A stretch of 64,000 nt of DNA from Limnobaculum allomyrinae (GCF_016649425.1 NZ_JADRCR010000006.1:212245-276244), one strand, 5' to 3'; numbered from the stretch's first letter, positions 51,327 through 61,030 are shown. Program-made: numbers and translations. The notes: generated from the letters alone by a model not told the origin.

Positions 51327-52871
51327 TTATGAATAAAACAAATAGTACATAGCACCAATTTTCAGGCCAAGAATAATAATATAAATCGCACAGTACTTAA
51401 GAGTACCGGACATGATGGCACTGCTTTGCCCATCCATTCGGGTTGCCGAAACGGCGATGGCAATACTCTGAGGAGAGATCATTTTGCCGCCGGTTGCTCC
51501 GGAGGTGTTAGCGGCTGCCAGCAGAATAGGGTCAATACCTAACTGCGTTGCGGCGCTGGTCTGTAGTTTGCCAAACAGCACGTTGGAGTTGGTATCACTG
51601 CCGGTAACAAAGGTACCCAATGCACCAATCATCGGGGCAATAAAGATATAGCCGATGCCGGTAACGTTAACCAGCGTATTGGCAATATCATTAATCATAC
51701 CGCTGGTGTCCATAACCGTTGCCATCGCAACAATAGCGGTGATGGCAATGATGGAATTTTTCAGCTGTACCACAGTACTCCAGAGGACAGATAGCATGGT
51801 TGACATTCTGGCTCCCTGAATCATTCCGCCAATGAAAGTAGCGATAATAATCAGTACACCAGGAGTGCTTAACCATTCAACTTTCAGTTTCAGAATCTGG
51901 CTGTCACTAAGCGCATAAGGAATAACGCTGGAAAGTTGCCCTACGCTATTTTTAATAGACGGGAATAGCGGGGAGCACAGCAGAATAAACAGAAACGTTA
52001 GTAAATAGATAGCACTGGCACGCAGCAGAGCAGCGCGGGAATAGTGCTGCTTTTCAGCTTCTGGCTGTTCGGTTTGCTCTTTTTGCGATGCTTTATGACG
52101 TTTTGCCAGGAAAATCGTCACCAGCATACTGACCAGGCTACCCGCAAAAGCCGGTAGTTCAGCGCCAAGATAAGTGGCGACGAAATATTGAGGGATAAGG
52201 GTACTTACGCCACACATCAGCGTAATAAAAAACACACCCTTGATGGCCTTAATACCATTACCGGTAATAGCAACAATGACAAAAGGGAGTAAGATATTGA
52301 ACAGCGACAATTGTATAATAATCATGCTGCTAAGCTCTCGTACCGGTAATCCTGTCTGTTCTGCCAGGATAGAAACCGGGATACCAACAGCACCAAAAGC
52401 AGTCGGTACGGTATTCACTATCAATGATGCAATTGCTGCTTTTAACGGATTGAAGCCTAAAGCAATAAGGATACCGATAGGAATGGCGACGGCTGTTCCA
52501 TAACCTGCAGCGGCCTCTAAAAAGCCACCAAAGCACCAGGAAATTAGCAAGATCTGAATACGTTTGTCGTCACTGATATTCGCCAGAACGTTTTTTATCA
52601 CATCCATACTGCCGGTTTTCAGCATCAGGTTATAGCTGTAAATAGCGCCAAGAATAACAATGATAATTGGCCACAGCCCTTTGGATGCACCATAAAGTGT
52701 CGACATGGAAAGGCTCTGTATTGGCGTTTTCCAGAAGAAGCCGGCAAGAACTAAAGTAATAATTAAAGAAATAATAACCGCATAATGTATAGGGGTTTTT
52801 ATCTTCAAAATCATTACAATTAACGCGACCAGAGGAATAACTCCTAATATAAAGGAGAGAGATTCAGACAT
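51327..52871 (-). CDS. lldP: L-lactate permease LldP
   Basis: LctP-family lactate/H+ symporter of the inner membrane. 514 residues, shorter than E. coli LldP (551). About 13 hydrophobic segments; family motifs CFGGFLEAAAGYGTAVAIPIGIL near 113, GALGTFVTGSDTNSNVLFGKLQ near 413-434 and NTSGATGGKMISPQSIAIA near 455-473. Supplies L-lactate to LutABC; co-orientation and proximity support one pathway. No lldR/lutR regulator is beside it. Confidence 0.96.
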   Translation of the reverse strand: MSESLSFILGVIPLVALIVMILKIKTPIHYAVIISLIITLVLAGFFWKTPIQSLSMSTLYGASKGLWPIIIVILGAIYSYNLMLKTGSMDVIKNVLANISDDKRIQILLISWCFGGFLEAAAGYGTAVAIPIGILIALGFNPLKAAIASLIVNTVPTAFGAVGIPVSILAEQTGLPVRELSSMIIIQLSLFNILLPFVIVAITGNGIKAIKGVFFITLMCGVSTLIPQYFVATYLGAELPAFAGSLVSMLVTIFLAKRHKASQKEQTEQPEAEKQHYSRAALLRASAIYLLTFLFILLCSPLFPSIKNSVGQLSSVIPYALSDSQILKLKVEWLSTPGVLIIIATFIGGMIQGARMSTMLSVLWSTVVQLKNSIIAITAIVAMATVMDTSGMINDIANTLVNVTGIGYIFIAPMIGALGTFVTGSDTNSNVLFGKLQTSAATQLGIDPILLAAANTSGATGGKMISPQSIAIAVSATRMDGQSSAIMSGTLKYCAIYIIILGLKIGAMYYLFYS

Positions 52872-53049
52872 GGCTATACCTTATATTGTGTCTATCGTTT
52901 TGATTTAGCCGCGGATTCTAGTAGTTATGGTTTTAGTATTCAGTGAGCTGAATCGTGTTAATAAGAAAAATAACACAAATTGATTATTGTATGATGATTT
53001 TCAATATACTGATTTAATTGATTATAACTTTAATATTTGGAATGTTCTT

Positions 53050-53445
53050 ATGCTTAAAGTTGAAAAAATACACCATATAGCAGTCATTTGCGCAGATTAT
53101 GAGCGTAGCAAACAGTTTTATTGTCATACATTAGGTTTTGAGCTGTTATCTGAACACTATCGTACAGAGCGTCAATCGTGGAAAGCCGACCTGGCCATTA
53201 ATGGTGACTATCAAATAGAACTATTTTCGTTTCCACACCCGCCAGCCAGACCAACTCAACCGGAAGCCTGTGGTTTGAGACATTTGGCTTTTAGCGTGCG
53301 GGATTTGGATCTTGCCGTAACTCAACTGGCCACGGCAGGAGTGAAGTACGAGGCAATTCGTATCGATCCTTATACCGGAAAACGCTTTACCTTTTTCAAC
53401 GATCCGGATGGATTGCCATTAGAACTTTATGAAGAGAGCGAGTAA
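53050..53445 (+). CDS. gloA2: VOC family protein (YaeR/GloA2)
   Basis: 131-residue vicinal-oxygen-chelate (glyoxalase/bleomycin resistance) protein. Metal ligands expected from KIHHIAVICADYERSKQFY (His6), ELFSF Glu, LRHLAFSV His and the final LPLELYEE Glu. Close match to E. coli YaeR. The physiological substrate is not established. ATG 53050 gives the family start; a longer AT-rich upstream frame does not. In E. coli too it precedes tilS. Confidence 0.93.
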   Translation: MLKVEKIHHIAVICADYERSKQFYCHTLGFELLSEHYRTERQSWKADLAINGDYQIELFSFPHPPARPTQPEACGLRHLAFSVRDLDLAVTQLATAGVKYEAIRIDPYTGKRFTFFNDPDGLPLELYEESE

Positions 53446-53508
53446 GTTGCTCGTTATACGATGGTATTTTGATTAACATACGGTATCTCTTTTTACAGGT
53501 AGCCCTAA

Positions 53509-54846
53509 ATGTCTGATGAAGCTCTGTGCGATAAGGTTATACAACAGGTTGATGCAACGCTGAAACATGATGAGCAGATTCTGGTTGCATTTAGCGGCGG
53601 CATTGACTCGACGGTATTACTGCATGCGCTGAAGACAATAAAAGAGAAACTAAGACCAGAATTAATGTTACGGGCAGTATATGTTCATCATGGCCTGAGC
53701 AGATATGCGCAGGAATGGGCAGAACATTGCCGATTGCAGTGTGAGCAATGGAATATCCCATTACATGTTGCTTATGTTAGCGTAGATCCTTCTCTGGCGG
53801 GTATTGAAGCAGCGGCCAGAGAAGCGCGTTATCAGGCTCTGAATGATTTGTTATCGAATAATGAAGTTCTGGTGACTGCGCAACACCGGGACGATCAGTG
53901 TGAAACCTTTTTGCTGGCACTAAAACGGGGCAGCGGCCCTGCGGGATTATCTGCCATGCCGGAGAGAATGGTATTTGGTGATTGTCAGCAGGTGAGGCCA
54001 TTGCTTAATGTTTCCCGCCAGCAAATTGAGGATTACGCCAGAATTCAAAAGCTCCGCTGGGTTGACGACGACAGTAATCAGGATACCCGCTTTGATCGTA
54101 ACTTTCTGCGATTGAAGGTTTTGCCAACGCTGGAACAACGCTGGCCTCAGTTTTCCCGTATGGTATCCCGCAGTGCCAGCTTATGTGCAGAGCAAGAACA
54201 ATTACTGGATGAGCTTCTCGCACCTGCTCTTTCCCACTTAGTGGATTCCGGTGGCGCTATTGATATTGATGGTTTGTCATCTGTTTCTGATATCCAGCGT
54301 CGGGCACTGTTACGCCGTTGGCTAAGCCAACATAGGATGATGATGCCGTCACAGGAACAACTGGAAAAGTTGTGGTGGGAAGTCGCTCTTAGCCAACAAG
54401 ATGCAGAGCCGATGTTGAAATTGGGTGAATGCCAAATTCGTCGCTATCGACAGCGCTTATACCTGTTGCCAGCGATGCAGCCAGTTGATGACATCCAACT
54501 GGAGTGGGATGGGCAATCAAAACTATTACTTCCTGATTCATTGGGTGTTCTGATGCCGGATGAGGCGGGTGAAACCGTTCGTCGTCCAAAAGCGGATGAG
54601 CGGGTTACCGTGCGTTTTTCAGCACCAGGAAACCTGAACATCCAGATAACAGGCCGAACCCATTCTCGCAGTCTGAAAAAACTCTGGCAGGAGCTTGGCG
54701 TACCCGTCTGGCTACGGCAAAGAACACCACTGCTGTTTTATGGCGATAACCTGATTGCAGCATTAGGCGTGTTTATTACGGTTGAGGGGCAGCGGCAGGG
54801 AGACGATGTTGGCTGGAATATCCTGTATCGGAAAAAATCATATTAA
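53509..54846 (+). CDS. tilS: tRNA(Ile)-lysidine synthetase TilS
   Basis: Modifies C34 of tRNA-Ile2 to lysidine so it reads AUA; essential in bacteria. 445 residues. P-loop (PP-loop ATPase) SGGIDST at 29-35, VHHGLSRYAQEWAEHC near 62 and AQHRDDQCETFLLALKRGSG near 124-143, then the TilS substrate-binding and C-terminal domains (KKLWQELGVPVWLRQRTPLLF). Confidence 0.97.
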   Translation: MSDEALCDKVIQQVDATLKHDEQILVAFSGGIDSTVLLHALKTIKEKLRPELMLRAVYVHHGLSRYAQEWAEHCRLQCEQWNIPLHVAYVSVDPSLAGIEAAAREARYQALNDLLSNNEVLVTAQHRDDQCETFLLALKRGSGPAGLSAMPERMVFGDCQQVRPLLNVSRQQIEDYARIQKLRWVDDDSNQDTRFDRNFLRLKVLPTLEQRWPQFSRMVSRSASLCAEQEQLLDELLAPALSHLVDSGGAIDIDGLSSVSDIQRRALLRRWLSQHRMMMPSQEQLEKLWWEVALSQQDAEPMLKLGECQIRRYRQRLYLLPAMQPVDDIQLEWDGQSKLLLPDSLGVLMPDEAGETVRRPKADERVTVRFSAPGNLNIQITGRTHSRSLKKLWQELGVPVWLRQRTPLLFYGDNLIAALGVFITVEGQRQGDDVGWNILYRKKSY

Positions 54847-54913
54847 CGCTCCGATACTAAATTCATCTACACTATTTCATTGATAAGCAATGTGGTTTAC
54901 AGAGGTCAAAATA

Positions 54914-55231
54914 ATGAAAAAAGCGTTATTGTTACTATCCTGCGCATTACTGTTTAGTTTCTCTGTGCAGGCGGCCGGTGATGCTGCTGCGGGTAAAGCT
55001 AAATCGACAAGATGTGCCAGCTGCCACGGTGTTGATGGTAAAATTTCAATTCCAACCTATCCTAACCTCGCCGGGCAGAATGAGGTCTATCTGGATAATT
55101 CAATGCATGCCTATAAAAAAGGGGAGAGAACCGGAGGTATGGCGGTGGTAATGGTTGGGTATGTACGTAGTCTTTCCGATCAGGATATTGCCGACTTGGC
55201 CGCTTATTACGCCAGTTTAGGTGAGAAGTAA
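54914..55231 (+). CDS. Small periplasmic monohaem cytochrome c
   Basis: 105-residue precursor: signal peptide ending VQA-AG (20/21), then class I cytochrome c with CASCH haem attachment at 34-38, the [10 protein letters not shown] segment, a GGMAVVM methionine-rich axial-ligand region near 74-81 and a C-terminal helix [13 protein letters not shown]. The redox partner is unknown. E. coli has none at this place. ATG 54914 behind AGAGGT; the frame also opens at 54890. Confidence 0.88.
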   Translation: MKKALLLLSCALLFSFSVQAAGDAAAGKAKSTRCASCHGVDGKISIPTYPNLAGQNEVYLDNSMHAYKKGERTGGMAVVMVGYVRSLSDQDIADLAAYYASLGEK

Positions 55232-55251
55232 TCAGAGTTCAGGTAGAAATT

Positions 55252-55280
55252 AAACGGGCAGTAAGAGTACTGCCCGTTTT
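55252..55280. terminator. Bidirectional terminator between cytochrome c gene and rof
   Basis: A perfect 12-bp stem, AAACGGGCAGTA (55252-55263) with TACTGCCCGTTT (55268-55279), flanked by A/T, between convergent genes. Confidence 0.85.
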
Positions 55281-55287
55281 AAATGAA

Positions 55288-55548
55288 TCAGTCCGCCAGA
55301 CTGATTTCTATTTTACCAATTGTTGGATGGCTAAAATAAACAATGCAATCGAGCCTTAGCTCTCTTTGTTCACCACCGACTTCAACAATCAGATACTCAA
55401 CCTTTTTGCGCAATAATAAATCACAGGCTTTCGCCTCCAATTTCTCACCATCTTCTAGCTTAATCTCGAGGACTAAATGGTGCTGACAGGCGAGCTCTAA
55501 ATTATCATAGTCATCACAGTTTATGGGTTGGTACTCTTTTTTAGTCAT
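55288..55548 (-). CDS. rof: Rho-binding antiterminator Rof
   Basis: 86-residue Sm-like protein that binds Rho and blocks its termination activity. The core [19 protein letters not shown] is almost identical to E. coli Rof, then [17 protein letters not shown] and FSHPTIG. ATG 55548 overlaps the yaeP stop (ATGACTAA), showing translational coupling; in-frame starts at 55554 and 55560 exist but lie inside yaeP. Confidence 0.93.
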   Translation of the reverse strand: MTKKEYQPINCDDYDNLELACQHHLVLEIKLEDGEKLEAKACDLLLRKKVEYLIVEVGGEQRELRLDCIVYFSHPTIGKIEISLAD

Positions 55549-55741
55549 CACCATAATCACTCACCAATAAATTAGCGGCAGCATAGGCCGCTTGTTCCCT
55601 AACGGCAGACGATAGCGTTTCATCAGCTGCTATATCGTCTAATGTTTTTAATACGCATCCTAACGCATCGGAAACGTATCCAAGATCGCCGCTGGCTATT
55701 TGCGCATATTTACGACGAACAAGTTCGCTGTATTTCTGCAT
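55541..55741 (-). CDS. yaeP: YaeP family protein
   Basis: 66 residues of the UPF0253 family, E. coli length. [30 protein letters not shown] and [13 protein letters not shown] match. A small helical protein of unknown function, always linked to rof. ATG 55741 with GGAGGAG 4 to 10 nt ahead, so the longer frame upstream is not used. Confidence 0.93.
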   Translation of the reverse strand: MQKYSELVRRKYAQIASGDLGYVSDALGCVLKTLDDIAADETLSSAVREQAAYAAANLLVSDYGDD

Positions 55742-56086
55742 AATCCCTCCTCCTTTGCAGCTAATCTTTGTGTTACAGGCGTTATCTGGCAACGCTAAAT
55801 CAATTTCAGAGCTTGCTCATCATTAATTTCAGTGCTGACTATAGCATAGTTGTGATTCTTTATATCAGCTACTTGCAGGTGGTTTAGTGAATAAATTTGT
55901 CAAGATTTACTGACAAAAGAGATGATGCTGCTATTTGGTTAACATGGTGATGTTGTGGGGAAAACCGAAAAAGTTAACGGCTATTTAAAATAGTATATGC
56001 CTCTTTTCGATTGGATTAACGATGTGTTCCCTCAGTGAATTGGTTACACTAGCCGCCATTCAATTTATTTATACTGGCATTTCTTC
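55742..56086. other. Divergent intergenic region between yaeP and yaeQ
   Basis: 345 bp without a gene. The GGAGGAG of yaeP is at its left edge. The centre is AT-rich and should carry outward promoters for yaeP-rof and yaeQ-arfB. I see no repeat, small RNA terminator or clear promoter pair. Confidence 0.4.
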
Positions 56087-56635
56087 ATGGCATTAAAAGC
56101 AACAATCTACAAAGCGACCGTTAATATTGCAGACATGGATCGTCAGGTTTATTCCGATACGGTGTTAACGCTGGCACAGCATCCGTCGGAAACCGAGCAA
56201 AGAATGATGTTACGGCTGCTGGCCTGGATATGTCATGCGAACGAACGCTTATCTTTTACTAAAGGTCTGTGTGCCGATGATGAGCCAGAAATCTGGCTGC
56301 ATAACGATCATAATGGCATTGTTCTGTGGGTTGAGCTGGGTCTGCCGGAAGAGAAACGATTGAGAAAAGCGTGCCATCAGTCAGAACAGGTTGTTCTTTA
56401 TGCTTACAGTGAACGGGCGGCAAAAGTATGGTGGCAGCAAAACCAAAGCAAGCTGGATTCCCACAGCAATTTATTGGTGCGATTTCTGGATGATGCACAA
56501 TTAAAGCAGCTGACTTCAATGTGTACTCGCAATATGCAATTACAGGCCACGATTCAGGATGGCGCTATCTGGCTGTCAGACAATCAAAATAATGTTGAAC
56601 TGACTTTTGATACCTGGAAAACACTGGGTGAATAA
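56087..56635 (+). CDS. yaeQ: YaeQ family protein
   Basis: 182-residue PD-(D/E)XK-nuclease-fold family protein. [22 protein letters not shown] start, [19 protein letters not shown] and [32 protein letters not shown] (candidate DxE...K active-site region, 62-95). Function not established; linked to RfaH-suppression in enterics. Operon with arfB, 3 bp apart. Confidence 0.93.
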   Translation: MALKATIYKATVNIADMDRQVYSDTVLTLAQHPSETEQRMMLRLLAWICHANERLSFTKGLCADDEPEIWLHNDHNGIVLWVELGLPEEKRLRKACHQSEQVVLYAYSERAAKVWWQQNQSKLDSHSNLLVRFLDDAQLKQLTSMCTRNMQLQATIQDGAIWLSDNQNNVELTFDTWKTLGE

Positions 56636-56638
56636 TAA

Positions 56639-57055
56639 ATGGGTTTGGTGATTTCGGCAGGTGTAACCATTCCTGATGATGAGATTGTGTTAACGGCAAT
56701 TCGTGCGCAGGGGGCAGGGGGGCAGCATGTGAATAAAACATCCACTGCAATTCATCTGAAGTTTGATATTCATGCTTCCAGCCTGCCTGAGTTTTATAAA
56801 CAACGTTTACTGGCCTTGAATAGTCATCTAGTAACCAGTGACGGTGTGGTGATTATTAAGGCGCAAGAGTATCGCAGTCAGGAACAAAATCGTGAAGCGG
56901 CATTAGCCCGGTTAACCACATTGATTCAGGAAGCAACCCGATTTCAAAAAGTGCGTCGGGCAACGGCGCCGAGCAAAAATGCCAAACGTAAACGGCTGGA
57001 GAGTAAAGTTCGGCGGGGTGAAACCAAAAACCTGCGTGGAAAAGTGGATTACTGA
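56639..57055 (+). CDS. arfB: Alternative ribosome-rescue factor ArfB (peptidyl-tRNA hydrolase)
   Basis: Rescues ribosomes stalled on mRNAs lacking a stop codon. 138 residues. Catalytic GGQ at 27-29 within [19 protein letters not shown], then a basic C-terminal tail ([16 protein letters not shown]) that enters the mRNA tunnel. E. coli has nlpE after it; here proS lies next, convergent. Confidence 0.95.
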   Translation: MGLVISAGVTIPDDEIVLTAIRAQGAGGQHVNKTSTAIHLKFDIHASSLPEFYKQRLLALNSHLVTSDGVVIIKAQEYRSQEQNREAALARLTTLIQEATRFQKVRRATAPSKNAKRKRLESKVRRGETKNLRGKVDY

Positions 57056-57061
57056 AGATAA

Positions 57062-57085
57062 AAAATCCCGCCGTAGCGGGATTTT
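57062..57085. terminator. Bidirectional terminator between arfB and proS
   Basis: A perfect 10-bp stem, AAAATCCCGC (57062-57071) with GCGGGATTTT (57076-57085), has a 4-nt loop and an A/T tract on both sides. Confidence 0.85.
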
Positions 57086-57101
57086 CATAACCAATCGTCA
57101 A

Positions 57102-58826
57102 TTAAGCCGACTGTATTTGTGACAGCAGGAACGATACGATTTCATCGCTTTTAATCATTTGCTTATCACCTGCACGACGATGCTTATATTCAACTTCGTT
57201 ATTGTCCAGATTACGATCGCCGATAACCACGGTATGTGGAACACCAATCAGTTCCATATCGGCAAACATCACGCCAGGGCGCTCTTTACGGTCATCCAGT
57301 AGTACATCAACGCCTTTAGCGCGCAGTGTTTCATATAACTGCTCTGCGACTTCCTGAACGCGGAAAGATTTATGCATGTTCATTGGTACGATAACCACAG
57401 AGAACGGTGCAATCGCATCTGGCCAGATGATACCGCGCTCGTCATGATTCTGCTCAATAGAGGCAGCTACCACACGGGTTACACCGATGCCATAACAACC
57501 CATTGTCATCGTCAGGTTACGACCATCTTCACCCTGAACCGTGGCTTTCATTGCTTCAGAATATTTAGTGCCAAGTTGGAAGATATGACCAACTTCGATA
57601 CCGCGTTTGATCAGTAAAGTACCTTTGCCGTCCGGACTTGGGTCACCAATCACGACGTTACGAATATCGGCAACCGTAGAAGGTAATGGCAGATCCCGCT
57701 CCCAGTTAATGCCAAAGTAGTGTTTATGGTCGATATTAGCACCGGCGCCAAAATCACTCATAACAGCAACAGAACGGTCAACAATCATTGGCACTGGCAT
57801 CTTGATTGGGCCTAGAGAACCTGGGCCTGCACCAATAGCCGCACGAATCTCTTCTTCTGAAGCAAAAGTCAGCGGGCTGGCAACCAGCGGTTGGTTCTGA
57901 GCTTTCACTTCGTTCAGTTCATGATCGCCACGAACTAAAAGTGCGATTAGCTTATGACCGCTCTCTTCCGCGGCATGAACCAGCAGCGTTTTGACTGTTT
58001 TTTCAATCGGTAAATTAAACTGTTCAACCAGCTCATTAATGGTTTTAGCATCTGGCGTATCGACCAGACGCAGTTCTTCTGCTGGTGCTGCGCGTCCTGT
58101 TGATGGTGCAAGGGCTTCAGCCAGTTCCATGTTGGCAGCGTAGTCTGAATCAGTGGAGAAAACCACATCATCCTCACCGCTACCAGCCAGTACCTGAAAC
58201 TCATGAGAAGAACTACCGCCAATAGAGCCGGTATCAGCCAGCACCGGGCGGAAATCCAGTCCCATACGAGTAAAGCTTTTGCTATAGGCGTCGTACATTT
58301 TGTCATAGGTCAGCTGCAAGGATTCTTGCGTGGTATGGAACGAGTACGCATCTTTCATGATAAATTCACGCGAACGCATCACACCAAAGCGTGGGCGAAC
58401 TTCATCACGGAATTTAGTTTGAATCTGGAAGAAATTCAGCGGTAATTGCTTATAAGAGCTGATCTCATTACGCACCAGATCGGTGATCACTTCTTCGTGG
58501 GTTGGCCCCAATACAAATGGACGCTCACCTCTGTCGACAAAGCGTAACAGTTCCGGACCATATTGCTCCCAGCGCCCACTCTCTTGCCATAAGTCGGCGG
58601 GTTGAACTACCGGCATGGAGATCTCAATAGCACCGGCGTTGTTCATCTCTTCGCGAATGATGGTTTCAACTTTTCTCAGAACGCGCAGGCCGGTAGGCAA
58701 CCAGGTATAAAGACCAGAAGCCAGTTTACGGATCATCCCGGCGCGGAGCATTAGCTGGTGGCTAATGACTTCAGCGTCAGCAGGTGTCTCTTTCAGAGTA
58801 GAGAGCAAATATTGACTAGTACGCAT
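57102..58826 (-). CDS. proS: Prolyl-tRNA synthetase
   Basis: Class II synthetase. 574 residues, bacterial type with the INS editing domain at about 225-405. Motif 1 [16 protein letters not shown] near 36, motif 2 [26 protein letters not shown] near 136-161, motif 3 [16 protein letters not shown] near 440; anticodon-binding domain at 470-574. It forms a minus-strand group with trmO, rcsF and metNIQ. Confidence 0.98.
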   Translation of the reverse strand: MRTSQYLLSTLKETPADAEVISHQLMLRAGMIRKLASGLYTWLPTGLRVLRKVETIIREEMNNAGAIEISMPVVQPADLWQESGRWEQYGPELLRFVDRGERPFVLGPTHEEVITDLVRNEISSYKQLPLNFFQIQTKFRDEVRPRFGVMRSREFIMKDAYSFHTTQESLQLTYDKMYDAYSKSFTRMGLDFRPVLADTGSIGGSSSHEFQVLAGSGEDDVVFSTDSDYAANMELAEALAPSTGRAAPAEELRLVDTPDAKTINELVEQFNLPIEKTVKTLLVHAAEESGHKLIALLVRGDHELNEVKAQNQPLVASPLTFASEEEIRAAIGAGPGSLGPIKMPVPMIVDRSVAVMSDFGAGANIDHKHYFGINWERDLPLPSTVADIRNVVIGDPSPDGKGTLLIKRGIEVGHIFQLGTKYSEAMKATVQGEDGRNLTMTMGCYGIGVTRVVAASIEQNHDERGIIWPDAIAPFSVVIVPMNMHKSFRVQEVAEQLYETLRAKGVDVLLDDRKERPGVMFADMELIGVPHTVVIGDRNLDNNEVEYKHRRAGDKQMIKSDEIVSFLLSQIQSA

Positions 58827-58988
58827 GTTGTAGTGCTTCCATTTAATCTTCAGATAATGGCAGTTTTTCAGCGCTGTTTATCAGTGAAGCGGAATCTGAT
58901 AAAGCAAACGCAGAATAAGCCTGATAAATAAAAAAGTGACTTAGTGTATCAGTGACTATCCTCTCTCAAAAGAGAGGAACGGGAATTT

Positions 58989-59696
58989 CTAGCGTTTATC
59001 GATAGCAATAACGGTCGCTTGTCCATTTTCCACACGCCAGCGCACGTTAAACTCCATTAAGTGTACGGCAAACTCCCTGACCTGCTGTTCATTTTTGCGA
59101 TAGGCAGGACGGGGATCCTGAGCTAATACCTGGGTAATAAAACGACGTAAATGAAGCAAAGTACGACTCTCATTTTGCAGAGCCTGCTCCGCCTCAGCAG
59201 AAAAATGAACGGGCATATTGGCATCAGGAGCCAATTGGGCAAATCCGGCCTGAGCATCAGGAATACTTTCGGCAAAAGGCAAATAGGGTTTGATATCAAC
59301 GACGGGGGTTCCGTCAACCAAATCCAGGCTGCCAAGTTGCAGGATAATATCGGCACCTTCCTGACGTATACCTTTTAGTTCAATCAGTGACATGCCAATA
59401 GGGTTAGGACGAAACGTAGAACGGGTAGCAAAAACGCCCATTCTGGAATTGCCGCCTAAACGGGGAGGTCGCACCGTTGGTCGCCATCCGCCGTCCTGAG
59501 TTTGATGAAATACAAACAACAACCAGATATGGCTAAACTGCTCTAACCCACGTACTGCTTCTGCCTGATTGTAAGGGGGCAGCAACAGTAATTCACCCCC
59601 CCCATCCTGCACTAAACCAGGCTGGCGGGGAACGGCAAATTTTTCTTTATAAGGCGAACGAATAACGCCTATCGGTTCGATATGTAGTCCAGTCAT
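58989..59696 (-). CDS. trmO: tRNA (N6-threonylcarbamoyladenosine37-N6)-methyltransferase TrmO
   Basis: Methylates t6A37 of tRNA-Thr(GGU). 235 residues as in E. coli TrmO (TsaA/YaeB). N-terminal beta-barrel domain with IGVIRSPYKEKFAVPRQPGL and RPPRLGGNSRMGVFATRSTFRPNPIGMSLIEL near 76-107, then the C-terminal helical part. Its ATG abuts the rcsF stop, indicating coupling. Confidence 0.96.
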   Translation of the reverse strand: MTGLHIEPIGVIRSPYKEKFAVPRQPGLVQDGGGELLLLPPYNQAEAVRGLEQFSHIWLLFVFHQTQDGGWRPTVRPPRLGGNSRMGVFATRSTFRPNPIGMSLIELKGIRQEGADIILQLGSLDLVDGTPVVDIKPYLPFAESIPDAQAGFAQLAPDANMPVHFSAEAEQALQNESRTLLHLRRFITQVLAQDPRPAYRKNEQQVREFAVHLMEFNVRWRVENGQATVIAIDKR

Positions 59697-60038
59697 TTAA
59701 AAATTGATATGCAGCGCAGTGCCTTCACAAACCGCAACCTGATAGCAACCCGGAACCGAAGACATCATTTCGCAACGATGTAATAACACCGCATTGGCTT
59801 CTTTATAGGCTGCTCTTTTTTGCATACTCAGCATGGCTGACGTAATGCTTGGCGGACTATCCTGAGCGGTAAACTGACAGGAATCACCAGAAACTAATCC
59901 CATCTCTTTAAAAGAGGCGCCGGAAAGTTCAGCTTCAGTTTTATAAAGTTTTACTAGTTCTAATTCTGGCGCCGAAGGTCCGGACTGGGCACAGCCACCC
60001 AGAAAAAGTGCAAACAGGCAGAGCGTGAGAATTCGCAT
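59697..60038 (-). CDS. rcsF: Rcs stress-sensing outer-membrane lipoprotein RcsF, short-linker form
   Basis: Lipoprotein that detects envelope damage and turns on the Rcs phosphorelay through IgaA. 113 residues against 134 in E. coli. Lipobox FLGGC with Cys16. The C-terminal signalling domain (LVSGDSCQFTAQDSPPS to HINF) keeps its four disulfide cysteines (Cys54, 88, 97, 103). The proline-rich linker after Cys16 is only about 12 residues instead of 33. It is complete, with an in-frame ATG and stop, so this is not a frameshift. Confidence 0.92.
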   Translation of the reverse strand: MRILTLCLFALFLGGCAQSGPSAPELELVKLYKTEAELSGASFKEMGLVSGDSCQFTAQDSPPSITSAMLSMQKRAAYKEANAVLLHRCEMMSSVPGCYQVAVCEGTALHINF

Positions 60039-60149
60039 TAGGTATCCTTGATAAGGGTAGAGGCCTGAAATAAGAGGGCCAATCGCTAAAATTAACTGAA
60101 AGTATAAATAAAAACTGGGTTAAGGATAAGATGAAAACTGACGAATAAA

Positions 60150-60175
60150 AAGGGCAGATAAGAATATCTGCCCTT
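60150..60175 (-). terminator. Intrinsic terminator after metQ
   Basis: AAGGGCAGATA (60150-60160) pairs with TATCTGCCCTT (60165-60175), with a 4-nt loop; on the minus strand TTTTTATT follows. It ends metNIQ. Confidence 0.85.
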
Positions 60176-60214
60176 AAATATATTATTGAGAAATGAGGAT
60201 AACTAATTAAAGGA

Positions 60215-61030
60215 TTACCAACCTTTAATTGCGCCGCCTTTAAACTCTTTATCTGCAGCGTTGAATACTTCGTCAGACTGGAATGCCTGAACAAATTTCT
60301 TCACATTTTCAGAGTCTTTATTATCTTCACGGGAAACGATGATGTTCACGTAAGGAGAATCTTTATCTTCAACGAAAATACCGTCTTTGGTTGGGGTTAA
60401 ACCAATTTGGCTGGAGTAAGCGGTATTGATAATCGCCAGAGTTATCTGATTGTCATCCAGAGAACGTGGCAACTGTGGCGCTTCCAGTTCGATGATTTTC
60501 AGATGTTTTGGATTCTCAACCACATCCAGTACGGTAGGCATCAGGCCAACACCATCTTTCAGCTTAATCAGACCCTGTTTTTGTAATAACAGCAAAGAAC
60601 GACCAAGGTTGGTTGGATCGTTAGGTACTGCGATTTGTGCGCCATCCTGAATTTCATCGATAGATTTGATCTTCTTGGAGTAAGCTGCAATCGGATAAAC
60701 AAACGTGGTGCCCACTACCGCTAACTTATAGCCGCGCTCTTTCATTTGCTGATCTAAATATGGTTTATGCTGGAAAGCGTTCAGGTCAATATCACCTTTG
60801 CTTAACGCTTCGTTGGGCAGCACATAGTCATTAAATGACACCAGTTCTACTTCCAGACCATATTTGTCTTTTGCCACTTGTTTAGCGACTTCAGCAACTT
60901 TTAATTCAGCACCAACAATAACACCAACTTTGATGTGATTAGGGTTCTTCTCTTCCTGCCCGCATCCCGCCAGCGCGAGAGATCCAATAAGAGCACCAAC
61001 TGCGGCAAAGGTTTTAAACTTAAATAGCAT
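60215..61030 (-). CDS. metQ: D,L-methionine ABC transporter substrate-binding lipoprotein MetQ
   Basis: Periplasmic lipoprotein that delivers methionine to MetI-MetN. 271 residues with lipobox LALAGC (Cys23) and NlpA-family fold: LVSFNDYVLPNEALSKGDIDLNAFQHKPYL, then AIPVNDPTNLGRSLLLLQ-type segment with QIAVPNDPTNLGRSL. ATG 61030 (MLFKFKT) is preferred to the in-frame ATG at 61051. Confidence 0.95.
   Translation of the reverse strand: MLFKFKTFAAVGALIGSLALAGCGQEEKNPNHIKVGVIVGAELKVAEVAKQVAKDKYGLEVELVSFNDYVLPNEALSKGDIDLNAFQHKPYLDQQMKERGYKLAVVGTTFVYPIAAYSKKIKSIDEIQDGAQIAVPNDPTNLGRSLLLLQKQGLIKLKDGVGLMPTVLDVVENPKHLKIIELEAPQLPRSLDDNQITLAIINTAYSSQIGLTPTKDGIFVEDKDSPYVNIIVSREDNKDSENVKKFVQAFQSDEVFNAADKEFKGGAIKGW

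Noticed and set aside
59941..60294. 117-aa minus-strand frame across the rcsF-metQ gap
   Set aside because: It overlaps the starts and ends of two real genes and the metQ terminator, and has no recognisable domain.
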